DNA of 64,000 nucleotides from Diphasiastrum complanatum (lineage: Eukaryota > Streptophyta > Lycopodiopsida > Lycopodiales > Lycopodiaceae), in assembly GCA_029204225.1 (NCBI GenBank), contig CM055097.1:73721880-73785879 (forward strand). Direction: 5' to 3'. Below are positions 25,581-37,192 of this stretch, in pieces. Made by a program: the position numbers and the translations under genes. The notes under the pieces were generated by a model. It did no database searches. It was given only the letters and a program-made list of their open reading frames with translations, and was not told the DNA's origin. How positions within the stretch are numbered: position 1 is the stretch's first letter; every line of letters begins with the position of its first letter.

Positions 25581-27405
25581 GTAATTTTTTCTTTATATTT
25601 ATTTGTGTTCGCAGCTTGCATACAATCGTTTGTGGTCTTTTCGATACTAATTTAGTGTTGTTTACCAATTGGTGGACTCTAAGCTTTTGTTACTACCAAT
25701 TCCACAAGATTTGTACTATTTTTGTAATGTTTACGTGTTTTTGAAACTTTTGAGTACCAAAGATTGGTACTATTTGAACCTATCGTGTAACACTTTTGAT
25801 CCTCTAGACTACCAATTAAGGTTCTTTTACTTTTTGTATGTGTAGTACTTTGGTACTATATGATGCTTTGGTACTACTTGCAAGTACTTTCTACCTTCCT
25901 GGTACTACTGTGTATGATACTTTGGTACTACCTGTATATGATGCTTTGGTACTACCTGTAGGTACTTTCCACCTTCCTAGTACTACCTGTGTATGATACT
26001 TTGGTACTATCTGTATGTGATGCTTTGGTACTACCTGCAAGTACTTTCTACCTATAACACAATAAGACTTCTTGATAATAGATCAGTGGCAATGAGAATA
26101 CTCCTTAAGTTCACTTTGAAGATGTTAACAATGACTTTAATGCAGAAGGAATCTTTAAGAAGTTTTGAGTGAACCAACTCTGTATTGAGCTGCACTAGTG
26201 TTGGGTACTAATTTTACATCTTTTGGTACTATTTTTGTGTTGGTGAAACTCTTTAATATGAAAGATTTGTACTACAAGAACTTATCGTAATACAATTCTG
26301 ATCCTACTGACTACCAAATTAGGTCTTTTATACTAAGTGTCTCGGTTTTATTTTGAAATTTGCCAAATAGGTACTATTTAGACTTCTCGTGACCATATTT
26401 TATGCATAAAACTATAAATTAGGTACCTTTTTCTATATATTTATTTGTGTTCGCAGCTCGCGTACAATCCTTTGTGGTCTTTTTGGTACTATTTTGGTGT
26501 TGTTTACCAATTGGTGGATTCTAAGCTTTAGTTACTACCAATTCCACAAAATTTGTACTATTTTTGTAATGTTTACATGTTCCTGATACTTTTGAGTACC
26601 AAAGATTGATACTATTTGAACCTATCATGTAACTATTTTGATCCTCCAGACTACCAATTAAGGTTCTTTTACTTTCTCCATGTTTAGTACTTTGGTACTA
26701 TAAGATGCTTTGGTACTTTGGTACTACCTATATATGATGCTTTGGTACTACCTACAAGTACTTTCTACCTTCCTGGTACTACCTGTGTATGATAGTTTGG
26801 TACTACCTATATAGGATACTTTGGTACTACTTGTAGGTACTTTCTCCCTTCCTGGTACTACCTATGTATGATACTTTGGTACTGCCTATATATGATGCTT
26901 TGGTACTACTTGTAGGTACTTTCTACCTGTAACACGATAAGACTTCTTGAATGTAGATCAGTGGTAATCAGAATACTCCTCAAGTTCACTTTGAAGATGT
27001 TAACAATGACTTTAATGCAGAAAGAATCTTTAAGAAGTTTCGAGTGAATCAACACTGTATTGAGCTGCACCAGTGTCATACTAATTTTACACATTTTGTA
27101 CTATTTTGGTACTATTTTTGTGCTGGTGAAACTCTTTAATATGAAAGATTCGTACTACAAGAACTTATCGAAAACCAATTCTGATCCTACTGACTACTAA
27201 ATTAGGTCTTTATACTAAGTGTCTAAGTTTTATTTTAAAATCTACCAAATAGGTACTATTTAGACTTCTCATGACCATATTTTACACATAAAACTACAAA
27301 AATTAGGTATTTTATTCTTTAATTTTATTTGTGTTCGGAACTCTTTGTGGTCTTTTTGGTACTATTTTAGTGTTGTTTACCAATTGGTGGAATCTAAGTT
27401 CTAGG
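25579..27405. repeat. 0.85-kb tandem repeat, units 1, 2 and start of 3, rich in GGTACTA
   Basis: Unit 1 starts at about 25579, unit 2 at 26421 and unit 3 at 27305 (periods 842 and 884). Each begins AGGTA..TTT and runs through TTATTTGTGTTCG, GTTTACCAATTGGTGGA and TACCAAAGATTG. An inner minisatellite of TTTGGTACTACCTGTATATG-like units and a tail with GAACTTATCG follow. No protein similarity is seen. Confidence 0.9.
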
Positions 27406-28564
27406 TACTAGCATGTTGGAAGTATTTCTAGTTACGTGATGGCTAGATCTACTCATGGATGTACTATAGTATTAGAGAGGATCGTCCACCTTTTAAGAAT
27501 CTACCAAAAGCTTTCAAATGGAAAATAAACAACAAGAGCCAGAGCACCAAGGTTTTTCCAACTGGTGTCCGGAATGGAAATAGAAACTAACTTGACTAAG
27601 ATTTACCCAACTAGCCAAGATTACTAAATTAGATCCTAATTTAACACCCAAAAGGGAGATAGAAAGAATAGATTGCAGCTAACTAAGCAAATAGCAAATA
27701 AAAAATATGCCACAATAAATCCAATGAAAGGAGGCAAGAGGAGGCCTGAGCACCTTCCCTCAAGCTATTCACCTTCCAATGGGAACACAAAGAAATAGAA
27801 TGATATAATATAACTTAATCTCAAAGTGTTGTGTACATGACAAATACCTCTCCTTTTATAACAAGGAGGGTCTATTTGTATCCACTAACTTATGGGATTC
27901 TTTTAAAACTAGCCATTCTAGAAATTCTAGCTTAGGACTTAGAACTTTTAAAAGTTTCTAACTTTGAAACTTAAGATAACTTGTGTGAATGAGGGGGTGG
28001 AAGTAGGTAATGAAAGTGGAATGGTGGAAGTGATTTGAGTGGACAAAACCATGCCTACTAAACCAGAACCTGAAGCTCCTGCATCCGACAAGCTTCCTGT
28101 TGCTACTACTGCGGCTTGTCTTCATTGTTGGGCCTATTGGAGTAAGGCCTCCTACTACGCTAGGACCTTCTTTGGGACTTGAGAGGGTTTCAAGCTCCTG
28201 CCGGATTCAGCATACTCTACCCCTATATCATTGGTTAAGATATCAAGGGAGTTAGTGTCGTCCATGTTGATTGCCTTACCCTTCTGCTTCTTTGTTGCTA
28301 GTAGTTGTGGGGTAGCGCGCTTTCTGGTGCTACGATAGAGGTTGTCGAGCTCTCTGAAAGTCGCGGATGCTCAATGTCCAAGCTGCTTTGTGACCAACAT
28401 GTTGAGGAGATATCCGCATTTGGTGGTAGGTCTTCTAGCTTTTAGGGCCCCACATAATTTTCGCCCACTTGTAGTTGTGAGTGGGGTCATCCATTGTGAG
28501 GGTTAATGAAAATAGATCGCTAGGTGGTACTTTCTCAATATGCTCCCATTGACCATAGTGTCGT
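27406..28564. other. Segment interrupting unit 3; partly duplicated downstream
   Basis: Its first about 151 bases (27406-27556) recur at 29010-29160, starting TACTAGCATGTTGGAAGTAT. The part at 28080-28560 reads minus-strand PPSDLFSLTLTMDDPTHNYK, which may belong with the retroelement-like remnant to the right. Confidence 0.5.
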
Positions 28565-29009
28565 TACTACTAGTTTTACAAAATTTGTACTCTTTTTGTA
28601 ATGTTTACGTGTTCTTGATACTTTTGAGTACCAAAGATTGATACTATTTGAACCTATCGGGTAGTTATTTTGACCCTCCAAACTACCAATTAAGATTCTT
28701 TTACTTTTCTTGGTACTACTTGTGTATGATAGTTTGGTACTAGCTGTATAGGATGCTTTGGTACTACTTGTAGGTACTTTCCACCTTCTTGGTACTACCT
28801 GTGTATGATACTTTGGTACTACTTGTATAGGATGCTTTGGTACTACTTGTAGGTACTTTCTACCTGTAACACGATAAGACTTCTTGAATATAGATCAATG
28901 GTAATGAGAATACTCATCAAATTCATTTTGAAGATGTTAACAATGACTTTAATGCAAAAAGAATCTTTAAGAAGTTTTGAGTGAATCAACACTGTATTGA
29001 GTTGCACCA
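28565..29009. repeat. Continuation of unit 3 of the 0.85-kb tandem repeat
   Basis: Resumes the unit at the point reached at 27405 (TACAAAATTTGTACT, TACCAAAGATTGATACTATT, GGTACTACTTGTAGGTACTT). Unit 3 is therefore interrupted by 27406-28564. Confidence 0.8.
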
Positions 29010-29160
29010 TACTAGCATGTTGGAAGTATTTCTAGTTACACGATGGCTAGATCTACTCACGGATGTAGTATAGTCTTAGAGAGGATCATCCACCTTTCAA
29101 GAATCTACCAAAAGCTTTCAAATGGAAAATAAATAACAAGAGCGGGAGCACCAAGGTTTT
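29010..29160. repeat. 151-bp direct repeat, second copy (first at 27406-27556)
   Basis: Near-identical to the first copy through AGCACCAAGGTTTTT. Its last about 46 bases are repeated again in tandem up to about 29205. Confidence 0.8.
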
Positions 29161-31480
29161 TAAATGGAAAATAAACAACAAGAGCGGGAACACCAAGATA
29201 ATAAAGCCTCGCTATGTTCATGTGGTCGTCTTGCATTCGTAGTGGTTTATTGATATCAATGGCTATTGGTGGTAGCCCTCGATCCCAAAAACCCTTGAGT
29301 TCTGCCAAAAATGCCACCAAGCCACAAATGTCCACAAAATATCTAACGTCATGATCAGGGTTGCATGGTGCTTTTGGAATACATGGTAGTTGGTGACCAT
29401 GTCTTCAACTAAATTGCCGGTATCCACTCCTGTGAGCTTGGGCCAAAGGATCTTGTTCTTGACCTTTGTGATAGGAAATGCTTCTCATTGTGCTACCAGA
29501 TAATAGTATGGATTGGTGCGCATGTAGGCGAGTGCTTCGAGATATCGTGCCATGGAGGTCTTGCTTTGTAGAAAGAGCTGATGGCGCCAGAGAGGTTGTG
29601 GATCCAGAAGCTTTATTGTTTATGGGTTTTGCAATGGTCCAGATCTGGTAGTATGTAGCCGCCGCACTCCTTTGATGGATAATTCTTGGAAAACTCTTGA
29701 GACACAAGCAACTCCTTGCTCGGTTCAGTGGGCATGATTCTGTGCCGGATGGTTGGTGCTTCAGCTGCAATAGCATGTTTAGTTTGTGGATTAGATTCAG
29801 TAATTAGAGGAGGTGAAGAGTTAACTGTACCAATTCTTTGAAATTTGGGAGAAAATTGGCGTTGGATAAATGGATGGTTAGTGGTGTCGATGGGGTTAGA
29901 AGCGAAGGAAGGAAAAAGATGGTGTTGGGAGCCAGTACCACCAGAGCCTTGTGGATTGATTGGTGATTGAGTTTCTTGCCTTTGGTATTGGCCTTGAAAT
30001 GACAAGCCTTGATTAGTAGGTGGAGGCTATTGGAATCCTGCTCCATTTCCACCATCTGATCCATCAAAGTGAGGCTTAGAGTCATGAAATTAGGCATGCT
30101 CTACATGGACAGAAGGCGTTGACTGAGCAACTGCCAACCCTTTCTTCCAAGGTGGCAATATGTGGGTTGAGAGCTTTGACGGAAGTACTATAGGCTTGTT
30201 GCATTTTGGAATGCTGCTCCATCATGGCTTTTAGCTTTTGTGCCAGCGCTTGATAGGCCACCACTGAAATTGGAGCTCCCTCGGGAATAGCTAGTGGTGC
30301 AAAATCATTGAAATCCACCAATTCTAGCTGTTCCTTCATAGCAGAACGCGTTGCTTGGGCATCCGCTAAGGCCTTGTTCTGCTTGGACATCGGCTAAGGC
30401 CTCGTCCTGCTTGGGCATCTGCTAAGGCCTTGTCATGTTCTTTCATAGCAGAAGGTGCTACTTGGGCATCCGCTAAGGCCTCGTCCTGCTTTGTTGTAAG
30501 GTTGTCGATGACAATTTGCATGTTGGAGATCTTCAGTTGGAGTTGGTCTTGGAGGTGGTTGAGCATTTGCTATTGTTGTTGATTATAAGTAGTGAGAGTC
30601 TGGATCTGTTGTTGTTGTTGCTTGCTTTCTGTCTCCAAACTTGTTTTTTCTTTCTGAAGATCTGTCAGGGCGCCATTATCAAATTACCTCATGGTATATT
30701 GTCCTCCTAAGGTGCCGAATAAGTTATATTGGAGCTCATTCAACAACCATATCGCTTTTTGGGCTGTGAGGGATAATTGCAAGGGCCGATGTTTGGGAAT
30801 GTGCATGTATAGTTGGGATATGTCATAGGGTTAAATGGAAGAAAATCTGGACTCATTCAAGGAGAGAGTGACAATTCGGACAGGTCTTTCGTAGGGTTAA
30901 TTACCATTTGGCTCACGTTGAGCTTGGGGTAATTGGATGGGTACATCATCAATCGTATATTCCTTAAAATATGCAAGCACATCATGGGATGGTGATTCGA
31001 GGGGGGCCTTGTCTTTCAAATGTCTGGATGGTGATTTGGGAGGTTCGAGGATTGGCGTATGAGTGGATGTGATCTTAGGAACTTCCCTAGCAGTGGTAAG
31101 GTCTCTAGGTGGCTGAATTTGAAGGGGTTTCTTCATATTTTCTTTCATGGTATGGCCACGAGGTTGTGGCTTCGGTGGATGTGAAGTGTGCAGATGAGGA
31201 AGTGGTGGCACATCATGGAGGATTTCGTCGTCGATTTGAAAATTTGTTTCCTCCTTACAGAGGTCCCATGGATAGTTTGGTCATTTGACATGATAGAACT
31301 TTGTATCAGATTTTTCGACCGTAACCTTGGCAACTGCTTCCACTCTGGATGAATGTTGCGGAAAGGTCTTGAGTGGAAGGGCCTCTGTAAGAACCACCAA
31401 GTGAAGATCTGCAGGATTCCAATCACATGCAATCCAAAAGGACACCTGTGGAGCATGAACCACCCAACCAATATGGAGAG
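29105..31480 (-). mobile_element. Unclassified retroelement-like coding remnant
   Basis: Several minus-strand frames appear to derive from one protein. There is a proline-rich part (30897-31211, SHPPKPQPRGH), then LNESRFSS and LYMHIPKHRPLQLSL, a glutamine-rich coiled coil near 30560-30680, an ALADAQ/SAMKE repeat region, and a Q/P/S-rich stretch (29613-30005). Composition resembles a plant retroelement Gag or linker, but no diagnostic motif was recognised. Broken, with several breaks. An alternative is a degenerate host pseudogene. Confidence 0.35.
30331..30495. repeat. Coding-type tandem repeat (ALADAQ/SAMKE)
   Basis: GGGCATCCGCTAAGGCC-like units recur at least four times, some followed by TTCATAGCAGAA. 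On the minus strand they encode ALADAQ and SAMKE blocks within a coiled-coil region. Confidence 0.75.
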
Positions 31481-31482
31481 GC

Positions 31483-31871
31483 TAGTCAATACCCTAACCA
31501 ATCCACCCCCAAACCACAATGAAGAACACAAAAGAGGAGAGGAAACACTGACTCAAGAATCACAATTCACAATAGGAGGAGGGACAAGTTTCCACTAGAC
31601 CTATTCTCCTCAAGAGAGAGAGAATATTCTCTTTAGGATCTCCATGCAACCTAAATTGAGCTATTGATCTCCTATTTTTGAATTAAAGCAGTCTTCACCA
31701 TGCATGTGCTCCTATGTCCAATTATAGGTTTGGGCCCTCATATGATTATTAATTATTTAATATGACGTCCGGAATGACGTTGCATAACTAATAACCACAT
31801 ACAATTGAAGTGACCGGCTATCCACGTCAGAAATAATTCCGATTTCCTTGTACAGGACATGGACATAACAT
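31483..31871 (-). repeat. 3' LTR of chromovirus G
   Basis: Starts TGTTATGTCCATGTCC on the minus strand next to the purine tract. It matches 32976-33360 along its whole length. Confidence 0.85.
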
Positions 31872-32975
31872 TCTTCCCCCCTTAAACCATTTCTATCTCT
31901 AGAAATGAGAACTAGGAAAATTCTTCTTTATGCTTTCGACCCTTTCCCATGAATCATCATCCTCAGTCCGTCCCTTCCACCTGATTAAGCACTCAGAGAT
32001 AGAACGATTTCTCAATTGTTTATTTCTGGTTCTGAGTACCTTTTCAGGTTCCAAAGGAACACTAAGCAATGAGTCCTCCAAATGGGTAAGATCTTCCTCT
32101 AAACCAACTACTTCACCTTCATGCAAACTTAATTTTAATCAGCTTACATGAAACACAGGGTGAGCTGTAGTCTTGTTCTGAAGATCTAGTTCGTAAGCTA
32201 AAGAACCAAATTTTTTTATAATCTGAAATGGTCCACAATACCTCGTAGACAATTTATAATGCCTCCCTGTACTCATAGTCTTAGAATCCTTAGGTATTCT
32301 AAGATATACCCAGTCATCAACTTTAAAATCTCTGGGAGACCTCTTAAGATCGGCATAGTGCTTAGCTCTATCCTGAGCACTCCGGATACAATCACGGGCC
32401 ACTTGCAACATTTCACGCATATCATGCAAGAAATCTGCAACTTTCTGGATCTTAACAGACTTTGTCTCCACATTTACCGGAGATCTAGGTTGAAAACCAT
32501 ACATCAGCATAAACGGTCTATAACCAGTAGCAGAATGTTTTTTACTATTATAAGCAAACTCAATCAAAGGAATGTAATCTTCCCACTGAGATTGCCTGTG
32601 AGACACATAAGTTCTCAACATATCCTCCATAGTCTGATTAGTTCTCTCAGTCTGGCCATCTGATTCAAGATGATGAGAAGAACTAAAACTAAGCAAGGTT
32701 TCAAGCTTATGGAATACAGCTGACCAAAAGTGACCTGTAAACTTAGAATCTCTATCACTAACTATATCACTTGGTAGTCCATAAAGCCTAAATAATCTTT
32801 CCACAAAGATCTGGGCTAAATCCAAAGCCTTAACATTTGACTTGACTAGTATAAAAGTAGCTAACTTTGTCTACCTGTCCACCACATCCCCTAGATATCC
32901 CTCAGAAACGATGGGAAAGTAAATCTATGGATTTTGTGGTTGGACTTCCAAAGACCCAACGCCAAAATGATTTCA

Positions 32976-33360
32976 ATACCCTAACCAATCCACCCCCAAA
33001 CCACAGTGAAGAACACAAGAGAGGAGAGGAAACACTAGCTCAAGAATCACAATTCACAATAATTGGAGGGGCGAGTTTCCACTAGACCTATTCTCCTCAA
33101 GAGAGAGGAAATATTCCCTTAAGGATCCCCATGCAACCTAAATTGAGCTACTGATCTCCTATTCTTGCATTAAAGCAGTCTTCACCATGCATGTGCTCCT
33201 ATGTCCAATTATAGGTCTGGGCCCTCATATGATTATTAATTATTTAATATGACCACGTCTGGAATGACGTAGCATAACTAATAACCACATACAACTGGAG
33301 AGACCGGCTATCCACGTCAGGAATAATTTCAATTCCCTTGTACAGGATATGGACATAACA
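32976..33360 (-). repeat. 5' LTR of chromovirus G
   Basis: Starts TGTTATGTCCATATCC on the minus strand at 33360. Shared sequence ends at CAATACCCTAACC. Confidence 0.8.
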
Positions 33361-34101
33361 GCCTCCATGTAGTTAAGAATCTAAATACAAATTGTCTGGG
33401 CAATTCTGAATTCATAAGACATTCTCGTCATCTACAAATAAATCTTTTGATTCATCAATAGATAGCCATGCAACATTTAACAACTCATCATTGTGGGGAA
33501 GAATATCAATAAAATTAATATTAATGATAGGGGTGTCTAGATCAGGAATTTGTTCGTTATCAGTCAGAGGAGTATAGGTACAAGCATCTTAATGTTGAGC
33601 CCAAGAATCGGCATTCACACAATCAATGGTAGCTAAACTGTGACTCCAATTTATGATATCAGTAGATTCAACATAATGACCTTTTTTTTGGGTGGACTGG
33701 TATGGCTCAAATACTGAATTAGTAGTAGAGGATCTCTCGTCGTGAATTCATACAGGTTTGAGTTTGCCAGATGAATCGATGGTCATTGAACTGTCTCTAT
33801 TTCCAAAGGTGACTCGACCTTTGCTCCAGTTGTGAACGACTCTTGCATTGGTGAGCCATGGGCGACCAAGTAGTAGCCCATAGAAATAGGCATTGCTAGG
33901 AATGTCGAGTACAACAAGGTCTATAGAAAACTTCAGGCCTCCTATTTGATCAGCACTTATTTGTTTGAGCTGGAGATAGAGATGGCGTAGACTTTGTTTC
34001 AGAGATGTCACTCCTAATTCAAATTTTTGAGTGTTCCCAACTTTTGGGAGGGAATATTTCATTATTTTGAAAATTATATTTTGAATATGGTTAACCACCA
34101 A
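33361..34101 (-). mobile_element. Ty3/gypsy-type protease fragment
   Basis: The minus-strand frame 33748-34101 contains YFYGLLLGRPWL followed by NWSKGRVTFGN. This matches the C-terminal part of plant gypsy aspartic proteases (LLGRPWL), as also seen at 52925-52960. Downstream codons up to 33361 are acidic and linker-like. Broken. Confidence 0.65.
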
Positions 34102-34269
34102 TAAAGTTTGATATGACTAATCTAAGGTGCATTCATTTACATGGAAAGTAGTGCAAGCATGCATAAAGAAGTTAAAAAATGATATTATAACTACTTTATA
34201 GTTATTTTTCTCTATCCTACATGGCATTTCTTATAGGGCCTTCTTTGGGCCCATATTTTCTCTAATGGT

Positions 34270-35755
34270 GATCTAAAGGGCAAGACCAAGTGGATTCTTC
34301 TTCAACTGGCAAAAAGAAGGATAGATCAAAGTTCAAGTGCTTCTATTATGGCATCAAAGGACACTTTTCAAGTGAGTTCTACAAGAAGAAGAGAAATCAA
34401 GGAGACAGGCAAGGTAATCTTACTCTTGATGAGGATGGTTTAGATGTTCAAGATGAAAATGATGATACTTTTGCAATGTCTTCATGTATGCTTGCTAATG
34501 ATAGAGATGTAGATCCTTGGAAGATTGATAGTGGAGCCAGTTCACACATGACTTTTCACAAAGAGTACTTCACTTCTTTGTTTGGAGAATGTCTTATTCA
34601 TTCCATCTATTACAAAGAATTTGCTTAATGTGAGTCAAATGCTAAGTAAAGGCCTCAAGGTTGAGTTTGATGGAGATGCTTGTATGATCAAAAGGAAGGA
34701 TGTCTTGATTGGAAAAGGTAAAAGACAAGAGAAATTGTTTAAACTAGATTCTTGTGTTATTGCTAACTAAGTGGATGTGTTGCAAGAGAGCAAATACCTA
34801 TTCAAGAGGTTTTGCATAAAAGGATGGGACACCTCAACTTCAAGTCATTGGAGGTAATGGCTAGAAAGAAGGTTGTGATAGGTCTTCCAAGTTTCTTAAG
34901 TGGCATCAATCATGTTTGTGAGTCTTGTGCTTTGTCAAAGTCACATAGAATACCTTATACTAGATCTATATCTAGATCTACAAAGCTTTTTCAACTTGTA
35001 CAGTCGGATATTCATAGATTTACTTCAGTTAGCAATAGTGGAGCTAAGATCTATGTAACATTCATTGATGATTTTAGTAGATTTTGTTGGTCTACTAAAG
35101 AGCAAGGATGAAGTGTATGATGTCTTTATCAAGTTCAAGAATGCAAGGGAGAACCAATTTTCCACAAGGATCAAGTGCTTAAGGAGTGACAATGGTGGTG
35201 AGTACATATCTACCAAATTCAAGGCCTTTACCATACAAGTAGTGTCTCTAGGATTTAAGTGCATGGATTATTACAAACAATTACTTTTCTTGCATAGTAT
35301 AACACAACTAAGGACCAGTGAATTTTTTGCTTTCAAATGCCAGTGGCCTATACATTTGTAAAAGAACCACTCCAATTGCAATATCACTTGAAGCAATTTA
35401 GTTGAGGAACTTACTCTCAGATATTGGTCTGAATCAATATGCTCCGCCAATTTTATTTTGTGATAATCAAAGTGCCATTGCCTTATCGGCCAACCCTAGG
35501 TTTCATTCCAAAAGTAAGCACATTGAATCACTACGTCAGAAGCAAATTTCTCAACAAAGAGATTAACTTGCAGTACTTTTGAACGCAAGATATGATAGCA
35601 GACATTTTCACCAAAGCATTAAGCTTGGATACACACAGAAAGTTTTGTGAAGAACTAAGTTTGAAGGTCAAGGCATTCATGGATTCATATTAAGGGGGAG
35701 TGTTGGATTATTCTCCTACTATATCGACTAATTGTTTTTAATCCTCATCCAATGC
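34270..35755 (+). mobile_element. Ty1/copia element L
   Basis: Plus-strand order: zinc-knuckle-type region of gag (34290-34420, KFKCFYYGIKGHF), protease (WKIDSGASSHMTFHKEYF), GAG-pre-integrase and integrase zinc finger (KRMGHLNFKSLE, CESCALSKSHRIPY), integrase core (TFIDDFSRFCW, LRSDNGGEY), then RNase H end (about 35400-35690, DNQSAIALSANPRFHSKSKH). A purine tract TAAGGGGGAG (35691-35700) leads into a 3' LTR start TGTTGGATTATTCTCC at 35701, the same LTR type as element D. The LTR is cut at about 35755. Broken, several breaks, with pol compressed. Confidence 0.85.
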
Positions 35756-37192
35756 ATTATCAAAATCTATAGTTCTCTTCGTGTTTTTACACGGTCCATA
35801 GAACCTCAAAACTAGGATGGATGTAGCATATTTAGATTGACAAATGAAGCTAAAATCACATCCTCTAATAACCTCTATTCCAAGAATGGAGCTTAATAAG
35901 CCGAGATCTACCATCTTAAACTCTTTTGCTAAAGCAATTTTTACATCTCTAATTCCATCTAGATCATTACCACTCAAGATAATGTCATCTATATACAAAA
36001 CAAGAATAATGATCATGCCATCATGAAAACTTATATACAATGATGGATCATAGGCACTCATTACAAAATTGATGGAAATGAGAAAAGAGTTTAGCCTAGA
36101 GTACTATGCTCTAGGTGCTTGCTTGAGCCCTTAAAGGCTCTTCTTCAAAAAACACACATTTCCTTCATGCTTTGCCTTGATGAAGCCCTCGGTTGCCTCA
36201 TGTAGATCTCTTCCTCCAAATAACCATTGAGGAATGTATTTGTGAAGTCAAGTTGGAATAGCTCCCAATTGAAGGTTGTAGCAAGACTAATGATCAACCT
36301 GATAGTAACAAGCTTAGCCATAGGAGCAAAAGTCTCATGCCTTTGGTTTGTAAAAAACCTTTGGCAACAAGCCTAGCTTTATGCTTGCTTATTGATCCAT
36401 CTTGATTATACTTCAATCTAAATACCCACTTGCAATCAAGAGGTTTCTTCCCTTGAGAAAGATCCACAAGATCCCAAGTATGATTCTCAATAAGAGCATC
36501 ATACTCTACTTGCATAGCATCCATCAAGCTTTTAGACTTACAAGCATCTTCATAGAATGTTGGCTCATCTAACATTGAAATAAGAAAGGTGTAAGATGTG
36601 AAAGATGATGAGCCTTCTCTTTGATTCTGATGTCAAATTTTTTCACAAGTTTCAAATGAATGAAACACTCTCAAGAAACACACATTTAACTCAAAACACA
36701 ACACTTTGTGTGAAATAATGTGACTATGACAACAGAAACTTGTCTTATCCAATTCTATCTCAGATTGAGTACAAAAACTGTGAATGATGAATCATGCATG
36801 CAATATATTCAAATAAAAAAGTGTCCACTCGGGTTTTGGGTCTCTCTCTACCCTCTTTAAGAGCTTATAACTCATCAAAATGAACTGAAACCAATTGCAT
36901 TGGAAAGAGGACTCTTCTAGCTTTCAAGAAGCTATAATGTCAGTATCTTTGGATCTAACATAGAGGAGATAGAGTCAAATGATATATTCTGGTTTTCACA
37001 CATGTGAAAAGTCAGAATTCCATACCTCCTCTGTTCTGGAATGAAAATATCAGTTCTAACCTCATTCACCAGAAAACTGTTCAAGAAAAGATAGCAAAAC
37101 ACTGCTAAACAGCTTCCTAGCTTGAATTGACAGAATAATCTTCATACATCTGATGTTAGTAGCATTCAAAGCATGGTATGGCTCTAATACCA
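35756..37192 (-). mobile_element. Ty1/copia element B, internal remains
   Basis: Minus-strand RT: start region at 36294-36575 (EPTFYEDACKSKSLMDAMQV, KWVFRLKYNQDGSISKHKAR) and the palm with YIDDI at 35738-36061 (LVLYIDDIILSGNDLD). A leader of about 600 bases separates this from a primer-binding site at 37180-37192 (GGCTCTAATACCA on plus). Broken. It abuts element L at about 35755. Confidence 0.8.

Larger units (their letters stand above)
31483..33360 (-). mobile_element. Ty3/gypsy chromovirus G with two LTRs and a chromodomain
   Basis: The two LTRs are 31483-31871 and 32976-33360, in the same orientation. Between them, on the minus strand, lie integrase (32139-32825: DRDSKFTGHFW, SDGQTERTNQTMEDMLRTY, FAYNSKKHSATGYRPFMLMY) and a chromodomain (31899-32126: ECLIRWKGRTEDDDSWERV). 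A purine tract at 31872-31886 precedes the 3' LTR. A short integrase piece (SMDFVVGLPKTQRQNDF, 32867-32975) reads on the plus strand, so the right part is rearranged. The element is broken. By eye the LTRs differ at roughly 25-30 positions, so it is not recent. Confidence 0.85.
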
